Below are positions 25,968 through 34,249 of a DNA stretch of 55,664 nucleotides, piece by piece. The DNA is taken from contig NZ_JANKZF010000002.1 in the NCBI RefSeq assembly GCF_027568515.1, positions 1-55,664 of the forward strand, read 5' to 3'. The notes below the pieces were generated by a model that saw only the letters and a program-made list of their open reading frames with translations, searched no databases and had not been told where the DNA came from. The first letter of the stretch is position 1, and each line of letters begins with the position of its first letter. The position numbers and the translations under genes are program-made. The stretch comes from Arthrobacter sp. HY1533 (lineage in GTDB: Bacteria > Actinomycetota > Actinomycetes > Actinomycetales > Micrococcaceae).

Positions 25968-26699
25968 GTGATACTTACAGCTTTGAGTGACTCTGCCCTG
26001 CCCGCACTCGTGGGGCATGGAGCCGTTCCCGCCCTCGGAATCCTGCCCGACTGGCTGGACCCCATGAAGATTCTGGACAACCCCGCCCTGGGTTTCTGGG
26101 TCGTGATCATTGCCTGCGCCATCATCTTTGCCGAGACAGGACTCCTGGTGGGCTTCTTCCTGCCCGGTGACTCGCTGCTGTTCACCGCGGGCCTGCTGGT
26201 CAGCACCGGCAAGATGCCCATCAACATTTACGCCCTCATGGGCATGCTCATGGTTTGCGCCTTCGTGGGCAACCAGTTGGGCTACTACATTGGCTACAAG
26301 GCCGGGCCGGCCATCTTCAACAAGCCCGACTCCAAGCTGTTCAAGAAGCAGCACGTGGACTCGGCACACGCCTTCTTTGAAAAGCACGGCGGCAAGGCCC
26401 TGATCCTGGCCCGCTTTGTCCCGATTGTGCGCACCTTTGTCCCCGTCATTGTGGGCGTGGCCAAGATGGACATGCGCAAGTTCCTGCTCTTCAACGCCAT
26501 CGGTGCCATCCTGTGGGCCGGCGGCGTGACCTACCTGGGCTACGTCCTGGGCAACAAGGTTCCCTGGGTGCGTGACAACCTGGACATCATCTTCATCGCC
26601 ATCGTAGCCGTCTCTGTCATCCCGATCGGCATTGAGTTCCTCAAGGCCATGAGCCACCACCGCAAGAAGAAGGCCCAGCAGGCCGACCCCACCGCATAG
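25968..26699 (+). CDS. DedA family membrane protein
   Basis: A protein of 243 residues with the DedA/SNARE-associated domain. FAETGLLVGFFLPGDSLLFTAGLLVSTG, GNQLGYYIGYKAGP and ARFVPIVRTFVPVIVGVAKMDMRKF are the conserved membrane-embedded segments, including the acidic residue and the arginines needed for function in the family. DedA proteins act in lipid carrier (undecaprenyl phosphate or phosphatidylethanolamine) translocation and membrane homeostasis. The tail is basic (HHRKKKAQQ). Start is GTG. It diverges from the gntR operon and ends in a strong terminator. Confidence 0.92.
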   Translation: MILTALSDSALPALVGHGAVPALGILPDWLDPMKILDNPALGFWVVIIACAIIFAETGLLVGFFLPGDSLLFTAGLLVSTGKMPINIYALMGMLMVCAFVGNQLGYYIGYKAGPAIFNKPDSKLFKKQHVDSAHAFFEKHGGKALILARFVPIVRTFVPVIVGVAKMDMRKFLLFNAIGAILWAGGVTYLGYVLGNKVPWVRDNLDIIFIAIVAVSVIPIGIEFLKAMSHHRKKKAQQADPTA

Positions 26700-26711
26700 T
26701 TCCTGGCACAC

Positions 26712-26749
26712 AAAAGGCGGGCCGCAGCAATTGCTGCGGCCCGCCTTTT
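26712..26749. terminator. Bidirectional terminator between dedA and rdgB
   Basis: A perfect 38-nt palindrome with a GC-rich core and AAAA/TTTT ends, giving a terminal U run on both strands. It sits 12 nt past the dedA stop and serves the convergent rdgB side too. Confidence 0.92.
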
Positions 26750-26750
26750 T

Positions 26751-26826
26751 GTTTCCGGTGGTCGAGCTTTTGTTTCCGGTGGTCGAGCTTGTCGAGACCT
26801 GGTCTCGACAAGCTCGACCACCGGAA
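26751..26826. repeat. Interspersed repeat cluster with perfect 26-bp inverted repeat
   Basis: Three copies of the GGTCGAGCYTGTCGAGACC family. A truncated copy (26751-26769) is followed by a direct copy and then an inverted copy; the latter two pair perfectly over 26 bp (26774-26799 with 26801-26826, axis at 26800). It lies in the convergent dedA/rdgB gap directly after the terminator. The same family flanks the GIY-YIG gene near 34 kb. Confidence 0.9.
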
Positions 26827-26829
26827 CTT

Positions 26830-27450
26830 CTAGGACAACGCCTTGATGATGTGCGGGAGCAGGGCGCGGAACGCCTGGCCGCGGTGGCTGATGGCATTCT
26901 TTTCCGCGGAGGTCAGCTCGGCGCAGGACTTCTCCAGGCCCAGCGGCTGCAGGATGGGGTCGTAGCCAAAGCCGCCCTCGCCACGCGGTTCGCGCAGCAG
27001 GGTGCCGCGCAGGGCGCCCTCCTCGAGTGCGTCAATGCTGCCGTCGGGGCTGGCCAGCACGGCGGCACAGACAAACTGGGCTCCGCGGTGTTCTTCACCG
27101 ATGTCGCCCAGCTGCGCGAGCAGCAGGTTCAGGTTGGCGGCATCGTCCCCGTGTTTCCCGGCCCAGCGCGCCGAGAAGATGCCGGGGGCCCCGCCCAGGA
27201 CGTCAACGGCCAGGCCGGAGTCGTCGGCAATGGCCAGGGCGCCGCTGAACTGCGCCACGGCGTGGGCCTTCAGGCGGGCGTTCTCGGCAAAGGTGACCCC
27301 TGTTTCGGCGACGTCGGGCGCCTGGATGGCGCCGGCGTCGACCACGTCGGTGTCCACGTCCAGGCCGGGAACCTGTCCGCGCAGCAGCTCACGCAGTTCC
27401 CGCAGCTTGCCCTGGTTGTGGGTGGCGAGGACCAGTTTGGGCGCCGCCAT
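26830..27450 (-). CDS. rdgB: RdgB/HAM1 non-canonical purine NTP pyrophosphatase
   Basis: An enzyme of 206 residues that hydrolyses dITP, XTP and ITP to monophosphates, keeping deaminated purines out of DNA and RNA. The N-terminal LVLATHNQGKLRELRELL, the central ADDSGLAVDVLGGAPGIFSARWAG, and the C-terminal GFGYDPILQPLG with SHRGQAFRAL are family signatures. The ATG overlaps the rph stop by one base (TGATG), so rph and rdgB are co-translated, a common pairing. Confidence 0.96.
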   Translation of the reverse strand: MAAPKLVLATHNQGKLRELRELLRGQVPGLDVDTDVVDAGAIQAPDVAETGVTFAENARLKAHAVAQFSGALAIADDSGLAVDVLGGAPGIFSARWAGKHGDDAANLNLLLAQLGDIGEEHRGAQFVCAAVLASPDGSIDALEEGALRGTLLREPRGEGGFGYDPILQPLGLEKSCAELTSAEKNAISHRGQAFRALLPHIIKALS

Positions 27451-28187
27451 CAGCCGGCCAGGGTTTCGCGCTGGATGCGGGCCAGCTCGGTGGTGCCGAT
27501 CAGGGCCAGGTCCAGGAGTTCGTTGAGCTCGTCACGGTCGAACGGCGCGCCTTCGGCGGTGCCCTGGACCTCGACGAACTTGCCGGAGCCGGTGACAACA
27601 ACATTCATGTCTGTCTCGGCGCGGACGTCCTCAACGTAGGGCAGGTCCAGCATGGGGACGCCGTCGATGATGCCCACCGAGATGGCGGAAACCGTGTCAA
27701 TGAGGGGCTGGGCGTTCTTGGCGATCAGCTTGTTTTCCTTGGCGTACGCAATGGCGTCGGCCAGGGCCACATAGGCGCCGGTGATCGCGGCGGTGCGGGT
27801 GCCGCCGTCGGCCTGGAGGACGTCGCAGTCCAGGACGATCGTGTTCTCGCCCAGGGCCTTGGTGTCAATGATGGAGCGCAGCGAACGGCCAATCAGGCGG
27901 GAGATCTCGTGCGTGCGGCCGCCGATCTTGCCCTTGACGGATTCGCGGGAGTTGCGGGTGTTGGTGGCGCGCGGCAGCATGGCGTATTCGGCAGTGACCC
28001 AGCCGGTGCCTTCGCCCTTGAGCCAGCGCGGCACGCCGGGGGTCAGGGATGCGGTGCACAGCACGCGGGTGTTGCCGAATTCGATCAGGGCCGAGCCTTC
28101 GGCCTGCTTGGACCAGCCGCGGGTGATGGTGATGTCGCGGAGCTGGTCGTTGGTGCGCCCGTCCGAGCGCAGGGATTCAGAAGTCAT
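27450..28187 (-). CDS. rph: Ribonuclease PH
   Basis: A phosphorolytic 3'-5' exoribonuclease of 245 residues that trims tRNA 3' ends. [19 protein letters not shown] at the start, [42 protein letters not shown] (arginine-rich phosphate site) and [23 protein letters not shown] are diagnostic. A TAGGCT box precedes the ATG by 6 nt. It forms an operon with rdgB. Confidence 0.96.
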   Translation of the reverse strand: MTSESLRSDGRTNDQLRDITITRGWSKQAEGSALIEFGNTRVLCTASLTPGVPRWLKGEGTGWVTAEYAMLPRATNTRNSRESVKGKIGGRTHEISRLIGRSLRSIIDTKALGENTIVLDCDVLQADGGTRTAAITGAYVALADAIAYAKENKLIAKNAQPLIDTVSAISVGIIDGVPMLDLPYVEDVRAETDMNVVVTGSGKFVEVQGTAEGAPFDRDELNELLDLALIGTTELARIQRETLAG

Positions 28188-28193
28188 GGACTA

Positions 28194-28199
28194 AGCCTA
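28194..28199 (-). promoter_or_regulatory. -10 box (TAGGCT) of rph
   Basis: TAGGCT ends 6 nt before the ATG at 28187. Confidence 0.45.
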
Positions 28200-28225
28200 C
28201 TGGGCGAGGGACCTGGGCGGTCCCC

Positions 28226-28297
28226 AACAAAAATGATCCCGGTCCCACCAACTGAGCCCGGAATATCGGTGTCAGTAAGCGGGAACGGGGTCATTTC
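28226..28297 (-). terminator. Hairpin terminator after the 28313-28837 gene
   Basis: On the minus strand AAATGACCCCGTTCCC pairs with GGGACCGGGATCATTT (14 of 16), followed by TTTGTT. An inner stem ACTGA/TCAGT sits in the loop. Confidence 0.65.
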
Positions 28298-28312
28298 CGC
28301 AGCCGGGGCCTC

Positions 28313-28837
28313 TTAGCGGCCCTTTGTGGCCAGCTTGAAGTCGCGGCGGGCGCGGAAGAATGCGGCGCCGGCTCCCGTGAAGCACAGGGCCACGGCGGCC
28401 AGGCCCAGCAGGATCTGCAGGGTGGTGGCGATCCCGCCCGGCATGGCCAGGCCGATGAACTGGCCCAGCGACAGCACGGCCAGGACGGCGGCGACGATCC
28501 GGGCCCAGCCCATGCCCTTCTTGACGAAGATTGCCAGCACCACATAGGCAATGACGGAGACCACGGCGGTGCCGATCACGGTTGCCAGCGAAAAGGCCAT
28601 GACGGTGTCCAGCATTTCGGGGGTGACGGGGGTGCCCCGCTTGGCGAGCTCCGCTTCAACCTGCGCGCGGACCGTGCTCGAGTTGGCGTTCATGACGCCG
28701 AACACGGCCGCGACAACGCTCATGAGGCCTGCCGCGAGCATGAGCCAGAAGACGATGTTCATGACGGGCGGCGCCACGGGGGCCTGGACCGGCTGGTAGT
28801 CGGGTGTTCCGGGGTTGTAGCGGGGCATGTCAGTCAT
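28313..28837 (-). CDS. Hypothetical membrane protein
   Basis: A protein of 174 residues with a proline-rich N-terminus (MPRYNPGTPDYQPVQAPVAPP) and four hydrophobic segments near residues 28-47, 83-108, 115-133 and 137-158. I do not recognise a family with confidence. The ATG at 28837 is chosen because AAAGGA lies 8 nt upstream; an ATG at 28846 would sit directly on that site. It lies between the MBL hydrolase and rph on the same strand but is closed by its own terminator. Confidence 0.72.
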   Translation of the reverse strand: MTDMPRYNPGTPDYQPVQAPVAPPVMNIVFWLMLAAGLMSVVAAVFGVMNANSSTVRAQVEAELAKRGTPVTPEMLDTVMAFSLATVIGTAVVSVIAYVVLAIFVKKGMGWARIVAAVLAVLSLGQFIGLAMPGGIATTLQILLGLAAVALCFTGAGAAFFRARRDFKLATKGR

Positions 28838-28959
28838 GGTCGGCATCCTTTGCTCTTGGCGTTCGACGGCGTGGGCCGTCGCCTTGGTGCCTCGATCCTA
28901 GCCGGGTCGGGCGGCCAGGCGGATGCTCCTTTTGGAGGATCTTTTGCGTGCTGCGCAGC

Positions 28960-29757
28960 CTAGATCGTGTAGTGGACACCCGCAACGGCGGCGGCGACGT
29001 CGCCGGTGTAGGCGCCGCGGGCCTCCGCGACCACCTTGTTCGTGTCGGTCCAGACAGGGATGTGCGTGAGCAGCAGCCGCTTGACGTTGGCGCGCGTGGC
29101 AGCCTCGCCGGCGCGCTTGCCCGTGAGGTGGACATCCTTGATGTGGTCGTCGCGGCCCTCCTCGAAGGCTGCCTCGCACAGGAAGAAGTCGGCATTTTCC
29201 GCCGCGTCCTCCAGTCCCTGGCAGCTGTCGGTGTCGCCCGAATAGGCCAGCACGGCCGTGCGGTCAAGCCCGGTGCCGTCGTATTCGGTCACCTCGACGC
29301 GCAGCGCGTAGGCCTCCGGGACGGGGTGGTTGACGGCGTAGGGGGTGACCTTGAACGGGCCAACCTCAACGGTCTGTCGTTCCTGCCAGTTGATGAAGTC
29401 GAATTCCTCGCGCATGCCGGGGTCCAGGTCCAGCCCGTAGGCGGTGGCGAGGCGGTCGGCGGTTTCCGCCGGCCCCCACACGGAAATCCGGTCGCGGTGC
29501 CAGCCGTCAGGGCTCCAGCGCACGGCCACGTGCAGCCCGCACAGGTCCATGCAGTGGTCGGGGTGCAGGTGGCTGAGGAAGATCGCGTCGACGTCCTCAA
29601 GGTCCATGTACTTTTGTGCGGCGCCGAGGGCACCGCTGCCCAGGTCAATGAGCACCCGCCAGGGCCGCACGCCGTCGTGCGCCGTCAGCAGATAGCAGGA
29701 CGCGGGCGACGCCGGCCCGGGAAAGGACCCGCTGCATCCGACAATCGTCAATTTCAT
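28960..29757 (-). CDS. MBL-fold metallo-hydrolase (RNase Z-like)
   Basis: A metallo-beta-lactamase fold protein of 265 residues. The metal motif is [16 protein letters not shown]; later ligands are in the [13 protein letters not shown] region, YSGDTDSC and [11 protein letters not shown]. The N-terminal [19 protein letters not shown] is typical of the cyclic-phosphodiesterase/RNase Z branch. It overlaps murI by 4 nt, a conserved actinobacterial arrangement with murI, rph and rdgB. Substrate not known. Confidence 0.88.
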   Translation of the reverse strand: MKLTIVGCSGSFPGPASPASCYLLTAHDGVRPWRVLIDLGSGALGAAQKYMDLEDVDAIFLSHLHPDHCMDLCGLHVAVRWSPDGWHRDRISVWGPAETADRLATAYGLDLDPGMREEFDFINWQERQTVEVGPFKVTPYAVNHPVPEAYALRVEVTEYDGTGLDRTAVLAYSGDTDSCQGLEDAAENADFFLCEAAFEEGRDDHIKDVHLTGKRAGEAATRANVKRLLLTHIPVWTDTNKVVAEARGAYTGDVAAAVAGVHYTI

Positions 29758-30794
29758 GTTTGCTCCCCCGAAGCTGGTCCCGGATAAGACAGTCTGCCCA
29801 CCGAATTGGCCAAAACAAAATTGGAGACGCGTCCGGGGGCGGCGCCCGGATTGTTTTCGCGTGCGGCGGCCAGCATGTCCTCGGTGATCATGGCCAGCGA
29901 CGCCGTGGGATAGTGCGCTGCCACGTGGCTGACCTGCTCCACGCCGCGGACCTCAGGGCCCAGGAAGCGCCGGGCCAGGACACCGAATCCGGCGGCGTCG
30001 CCCGTGGACAGGAACTGGTGTGTGGGAGGTTCGGTGGAAACACGTTCCAGGTCGTGGCTCACCAGGGCCTTGTAGACATCCTTGGCCGTTTCCTCGGCGC
30101 TGGAGACAAGTGTCACAGAGTCGCCCATGACGTAGGAAATCACGCCGGTGAGCAGCGGGTAGTGGGTGCAGCCGAGCACCAGGGTGTCCACGGCTGCGGC
30201 CTTCAGCGGGGCCAGGTATTCCTCGGCCGTGGTCAGCAGCTCGGGGCCGGCGGTGATGCCGGACTCCACGAAGCGCACAAAGTCGGGGCAGGCCACCGAG
30301 GTGATAGAAAGGTCGGGCGCGGCGGCAAAGGTGTCCTCATAGGCACGCGATCCCACAGTGGCCACTGTTCCGATGACGCCCACCTTGCCGGTGCGGGTGG
30401 CCGCCACGGCGCGGCGCACGGCCGGCTGGATGACCTCGATGACGGGGATGCCGTAGCGGGCCGTGTAGCGTTCGCGGGCGTCGCGCAGCACGGCGGCGGA
30501 GGCCGAGTTGCAGGCGATGACCAGCAGCTTCACGCCCGAGTCCACCAGCTCATCCATGACGCCCAGCGCATTGGCCCTGACCTCGGCGATGGGCAGCGGC
30601 CCGTAGGGGCCTTTGGCGGTGTCGCCCACATACAGGATCGACTCGTTGGGCAACTGGTCAATCACGGCACGGGCAACCGTCAGCCCGCCCACGCCGGAAT
30701 CAAAGATCCCGATGGCCCGGTCGGAGACGGAAGCCTGCCGCGCGGCGGCGCTGCTGTCCGGGGTGGCTGCTGTGCTTGCTGGATGTGTGCTCAT
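29754..30794 (-). CDS. murI: Glutamate racemase
   Basis: A cofactor-independent racemase supplying D-glutamate for peptidoglycan. [27 protein letters not shown] with the first catalytic cysteine, and [15 protein letters not shown] with the second are all present. At 346 residues it is longer than most glutamate racemases (about 260-290). The excess is about 25 residues at the N-terminus (Ala/Ser rich) and a C-terminal extension of about 50 residues. GAGG precedes the ATG. It overlaps the MBL gene by 4 nt. Confidence 0.94.
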   Translation of the reverse strand: MSTHPASTAATPDSSAAARQASVSDRAIGIFDSGVGGLTVARAVIDQLPNESILYVGDTAKGPYGPLPIAEVRANALGVMDELVDSGVKLLVIACNSASAAVLRDARERYTARYGIPVIEVIQPAVRRAVAATRTGKVGVIGTVATVGSRAYEDTFAAAPDLSITSVACPDFVRFVESGITAGPELLTTAEEYLAPLKAAAVDTLVLGCTHYPLLTGVISYVMGDSVTLVSSAEETAKDVYKALVSHDLERVSTEPPTHQFLSTGDAAGFGVLARRFLGPEVRGVEQVSHVAAHYPTASLAMITEDMLAAARENNPGAAPGRVSNFVLANSVGRLSYPGPASGEQT

Positions 30795-30857
30795 GTTCGC
30801 CTCAACAATAGTTGCTTGGGCCCCGCAACACCGTGCAGGCGCGGGTCCCCATGCTGG

Positions 30858-31424
30858 CTAGTCTTTCCGCGCCAGGCTGGACAGCATGGCCTGGACCAGG
30901 CTTTCCTGCAGCCAGGTGACAAAGTTGTACACCAGGCTCAGGTAGCTGTCCACGTCCTCGGCCTGGTCCCAGTCCTGCACCTCGTGGACCTTGTCGGCGT
31001 CTTCCTCGCTGCGGATGTCCAGCCTCTCGGCCAGGACCAGGCGGACATCGTTCAGCGCCATGGCCCAGTGCCGGGCAGCTTCCGCATCCAGGACCAGCTT
31101 GTCGCTTTCCAGGCCAAGGGAGGCCGCCCGCAGCGCACCGATCTTGCCTTCGCGCAATGAGCGCTCGGTGAGCTGGCGGAACTCAAGGGAGGCAGCGGCG
31201 TCGTCCTTCACGGCATCCGGCAACAGGCGCAGCAGGGCCGGGTCGCTGGGGACGCTGACATCCATGTCCAGGCCGATCAGGGCCGCGAGGGGGTCCTCGT
31301 GGGCCGGGCTGTCGGGTTCGAGCATGGAGATGATGTCGGAGAAAAGCTTGCGCAGGAGGTCTCGTTCGGCGGATTCCAGGTGTCCGGTGATGCCGCGGCG
31401 CCCGGCGGAGAAGGCCTTAGCCAC
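30858..31424 (-). CDS. DUF2017 family protein
   Basis: A protein of 188 residues, helical and acidic, matching the actinobacterial DUF2017 family by its position directly after clpS and by the opening AFSAGRRGITGHLESAERDLLRKLFSDIISML. Start is GTG at 31424, overlapping the end of clpS by 8 nt. Function unknown; the tight coupling to clpS suggests a link to regulated proteolysis, which is inference. Confidence 0.85.
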   Translation of the reverse strand: MAKAFSAGRRGITGHLESAERDLLRKLFSDIISMLEPDSPAHEDPLAALIGLDMDVSVPSDPALLRLLPDAVKDDAAASLEFRQLTERSLREGKIGALRAASLGLESDKLVLDAEAARHWAMALNDVRLVLAERLDIRSEEDADKVHEVQDWDQAEDVDSYLSLVYNFVTWLQESLVQAMLSSLARKD

Positions 31425-31722
31425 GGGGGCCGCCCTTCTGAACCGTTGCCCACAGGCCGTAGCCGTGCATGGCGGCCGCGTGGGCCTCCATTTTTTCCTT
31501 GGACCCGTGTGCCACGGCGGAGCGGCCTTCGGTGTGGACCTGCATCATCAGCTTGGCCGCCTTCGCCTCCGAATAGCCAAAGTAGCTTTGGAAGACATAA
31601 CTGACGTAGCTCATCAAATTGACCGGATCATTCCACACAATCAATTCCCAGGGGATGTCTGGGGAGATGAGTTCGCTGGTTGTAACTTCCCGGTCTGTTT
31701 CCGGGGCTGTGCTGACACTCAT
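31417..31722 (-). CDS. clpS: ATP-dependent Clp protease adaptor ClpS
   Basis: ClpS, 101 residues, delivers N-degron substrates to ClpC/ClpA. WELIVWNDPVNLMSYVSYVFQSYFGYS carries the NDxxN-type pocket and is followed by AKAAKLMMQVHTEGRSAVAHGSKEKMEAHAAAMHGYGLWATVQK. The N-terminal tail of about 20 residues is flexible and acidic. Its TAGAAT box lies 6 nt from the ATG and is placed back-to-back with the pncB promoter. Confidence 0.95.
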   Translation of the reverse strand: MSVSTAPETDREVTTSELISPDIPWELIVWNDPVNLMSYVSYVFQSYFGYSEAKAAKLMMQVHTEGRSAVAHGSKEKMEAHAAAMHGYGLWATVQKGGPRG

Positions 31723-31728
31723 GTATCC

Positions 31729-31734
31729 ATTCTA
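31729..31734 (-). promoter_or_regulatory. -10 box (TAGAAT) of clpS
   Basis: TAGAAT, 6-nt gap to the clpS ATG at 31722. Only 12 nt separate it from the pncB -10 box. Confidence 0.55.
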
Positions 31735-31746
31735 GTGTTGCCCCGA

Positions 31747-31752
31747 TAAAGT
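31747..31752 (+). promoter_or_regulatory. -10 box (TAAAGT) of pncB
   Basis: TAAAGT, 7-nt gap to the pncB GTG at 31760. Its -35 position would fall on the clpS start region. Confidence 0.5.
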
Positions 31753-31759
31753 AAATTCC

Positions 31760-33103
31760 GTGACTACGCCAACAAACTGGGGCCACCCCCGGACCTCACT
31801 GTTCACCGACCACTATGAGCTGACAATGCTCCAGGCCGCGTTGCACTCGGGTGCGGCCCACCGGCGCAGCGTCTTCGAGGCGTTCGCCAGGCGCCTGCCC
31901 GACGGCCGCCGCTACGGCGTGGTGGGCGGAACGGGCCGGCTGTTGGAGGGCCTGGAGCACTTCCGCTTCGGCCCCGAGGAACTGACGTTTCTGGCCAACA
32001 ACAATGTGGTCAATGACGAAACCCTGTCCTGGCTGGCCGATTTCAAGTTCTCCGGCGACGTCTACGGTTATGCAGAGGGCGAACTTTATTTCCCGAATTC
32101 GCCCATCCTGACCATTGAATCCAGCTTTGCCGAGGCGTGCATCCTGGAAACCTATGTGCTCTCGATCCTGAACCACGATTCCGCGATTGCCTCCGCCGCC
32201 TCCCGCATGACAGGTGCCGCCGGCGCCCGCCCCTGCATTGAGATGGGCTCGCGCCGCACCCACGAGGAATCCGCCGTGGCCGCCTCGCGCGCCGCCATCA
32301 TCGCCGGCTTCCACAGCACCTCCAACCTCGAGTCCGGGCTGCGCTACGGCGTCCTGACGCAGGGCACCGCCGCCCACTCCTTCACGCTGCTGCACGATTC
32401 CGAGGAGGACGCCTTCCGCGCCCAGCTCGGCTCCATGGGCGCGGGCACCACCCTGCTGGTTGACACGTACGACGTCGAGGCCGCCGTCCGCAAGGCCGTC
32501 GCCATTGCGGGCCCCGAGCTGGGCGGCGTCCGGCTGGATTCCGGGGACCTGCTGGCCCAGGCGCGCGACGTCCGGGCCCTGCTGGACTCGCTCGGCAACA
32601 CGAACACGCGCATCACCGTCACAAGCGACCTCGACGAGTTCGCCATCGCCGCACTGGCCGCAGCCCCCGTGGACTCCTACGGCGTGGGCACCTCCCTGGT
32701 CACCGGCTCGGGTGCGCCCACGGCGTCGATGGTGTATAAATTGGTGTCCCGTGAAGGCGACGACGGCGAGTTTGTTTCCGTGGCCAAGGCAGCCAAGAAC
32801 AAGGCCAGCGTGGGCGGACGCAAGTACGCGCTGCGCCGCCTCAACGGCTCGGGCATCGCCACGAGCGAGGTTGTGGGCATTGGCCACCACCCCGAAAGCG
32901 ACGACAACGACCGGCCGCTGCTGGCGCATTTCATGCACGACGGCGTGCTCACGCCGGGCTGGACCGGCGCCGAGGGTGTCGTGCGGGCCACCGCCCGCCA
33001 CGCCGCCTCCATGGCCGAGATGCCAGGTGCCGCCAGGCGCCTGCAGCGCGGGGAACCTGTCATCCCCACCGAATACGAACAAGCAGTACCAGCAGCAAGC
33101 TAA
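31760..33103 (+). CDS. pncB: Nicotinate phosphoribosyltransferase
   Basis: PncB, 447 residues, converts nicotinate, PRPP and ATP to nicotinate mononucleotide in NAD salvage. SLFTDHYELTMLQAAL at the start, EMGSRRTHEESAVAASRAAIIAGFHSTSN, TQGTAAHSFTLLHDSEEDAF and VRLDSGDLLAQARDVR match the family. The start is GTG at 31760. It is followed 13 nt later by pncA, so nicotinamide is deamidated and its product used by the same operon. Confidence 0.95.
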   Translation: MTTPTNWGHPRTSLFTDHYELTMLQAALHSGAAHRRSVFEAFARRLPDGRRYGVVGGTGRLLEGLEHFRFGPEELTFLANNNVVNDETLSWLADFKFSGDVYGYAEGELYFPNSPILTIESSFAEACILETYVLSILNHDSAIASAASRMTGAAGARPCIEMGSRRTHEESAVAASRAAIIAGFHSTSNLESGLRYGVLTQGTAAHSFTLLHDSEEDAFRAQLGSMGAGTTLLVDTYDVEAAVRKAVAIAGPELGGVRLDSGDLLAQARDVRALLDSLGNTNTRITVTSDLDEFAIAALAAAPVDSYGVGTSLVTGSGAPTASMVYKLVSREGDDGEFVSVAKAAKNKASVGGRKYALRRLNGSGIATSEVVGIGHHPESDDNDRPLLAHFMHDGVLTPGWTGAEGVVRATARHAASMAEMPGAARRLQRGEPVIPTEYEQAVPAAS

Positions 33104-33116
33104 AAGGAGCACCCCC

Positions 33117-33734
33117 ATGGCCAAGGCCCTCATCATTGTTGACGTGCAGAACGATTTCTGCGAAGGCGGTTCCCTGGCCGTTGCCGGCGGGGCCGACCTT
33201 GCCAGCGAGATCAGTGAACTGCTTGAAAACGCCCATGACCTGGACTTTGTGGTGGCCACCCAGGACTGGCACATCGACCCGGGCACCCACTTCTCCGACA
33301 CCCCCGACTTCGTCAAGAGCTGGCCAGTGCACTGCGTGGCTGGTTCCAAGGGTGCCGCCCTGCACCGCAACCTGGACACGGAGGACATCGACGCCTACTT
33401 CCGCAAGGGCAAGTTTGACGCCGCCTACTCAGGCTTCGACGGACTGCTGGCCCCCGAGGATGAGGTTGCCGTGGGCGAACGCGAGGCCCACGAGGCCGCA
33501 GCAGAGGACGGCGAGACCCCGGCGTCGCTGGATGACTGGCTGCGCGAGAACGACGTCGAGGACGTCGTGATTGTGGGCATCGCCACCGAGCACTGCGTCC
33601 GGGCCACCGCTCTGGATGCCGTCAACGCCGGCTACAACACCACTGTGCTGCGCGACTACGTTGCCGGGATCGATGACGACGCCGCCGAGGAAGCCCTCGA
33701 GGAGCTCGAGGAAGCCGGCGTCGAGGTCAAGTAG
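33117..33734 (+). CDS. pncA: Nicotinamidase (isochorismatase superfamily)
   Basis: PncA, 205 residues, deamidates nicotinamide to nicotinate, the substrate of PncB. The triad is visible: Asp9 in LIIVDVQNDFC, a lysine in the FRKGKFDAAYSGF segment, and the cysteine in GIATEHCVRATALDA. The metal site is TQDWHIDPGTHF. AAAAGGAG lies 7 nt before the ATG at 33117; the longer open frame upstream reads through pncB out of frame and is not real. A charged insert of about 35 residues (positions 110-142) precedes the last part and is Glu/Ala rich. Confidence 0.95.
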   Translation: MAKALIIVDVQNDFCEGGSLAVAGGADLASEISELLENAHDLDFVVATQDWHIDPGTHFSDTPDFVKSWPVHCVAGSKGAALHRNLDTEDIDAYFRKGKFDAAYSGFDGLLAPEDEVAVGEREAHEAAAEDGETPASLDDWLRENDVEDVVIVGIATEHCVRATALDAVNAGYNTTVLRDYVAGIDDDAAEEALEELEEAGVEVK

Positions 33735-33744
33735 CGGCGAACAC

Positions 33745-33862
33745 CCGGTGGTCGAGCCTGTCGAGACCACAAACCGGTGGTCGGGCCTGGGCCCACTGCG
33801 GCGAGGGCCCCGCTGCGAGCTTGCGAGCGGTGGGAGCCGCTGGGGAGCGAGACCCGGTGATT
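33745..33862. repeat. Interspersed repeat copies upstream of the GIY-YIG gene
   Basis: A full unit of the GGTCGAGCYTGTCGAGACC family at 33745-33768 is followed by a degenerate copy starting at 33773. A GC-rich segment follows, containing CCGCTGCGAGC/GCGAGCGG, and ends at GAGACCCGGTG. The orientation is opposite to the copies downstream of the nuclease gene. Confidence 0.75.
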
Positions 33863-33949
33863 CCTCCACAGGCCCGGCCAGCGTCACCACTTTTCACATA
33901 GTGTCTCCACGGTGTTCCGACCGCAGCCAACGGGCAGCAGACTGGCCGC

Positions 33950-34249
33950 ATGGCACATGTTTACATACTGCGTTGCAGCGACGGTTCGTACTACGTGGGA
34001 AGCACCATCGACCTGGAACGCAGGCTCGTGCAGCACAATGCCGGTGAAGGTGCGGCCTATACACGCCACCGTCTCCCCGTCACGCTGGTGTGGGCCCAGC
34101 AATATGACCGGGTCGACACCGCATTTGCGCTGGAGAAGCAGATTCAAGGCTGGAGCCGGGCCAAGAGGGAAGCCCTCATTGAGGGGCGGCTTTCGGATCT
34201 GCCGGGCCTGTCCAGGTCTCGACAAGCTCGACCACCGGGGAGCCACTAG
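33950..34249 (+). CDS. GIY-YIG nuclease domain protein
   Basis: A single-domain GIY-YIG protein of 99 residues of the UvrC-N/YhbQ-like type. The motif appears as HVYILRCSDGSYYVGST (residues 3-19), followed by the conserved DLERRLVQHN with the catalytic arginine and ALEKQIQGWSRAKREALI with the metal-binding glutamate (Glu62) and KxxxIxG-type helix. Residues 88-99 are encoded by one unit of the interspersed repeat that also flanks the gene, so the repeat supplies the tail and the stop codon lies in the inter-repeat spacer. No clear ribosome site; CAGACT 6 nt before the ATG could be a weak -10 box. Cellular role unknown. Confidence 0.88.
   Translation: MAHVYILRCSDGSYYVGSTIDLERRLVQHNAGEGAAYTRHRLPVTLVWAQQYDRVDTAFALEKQIQGWSRAKREALIEGRLSDLPGLSRSRQARPPGSH

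Noticed and set aside
32460-33734. 424-codon frame as one long protein ending in nicotinamidase
   Set aside because: Only the part from 33117 has protein-like sequence and a ribosome site; the rest is an out-of-frame reading of pncB.
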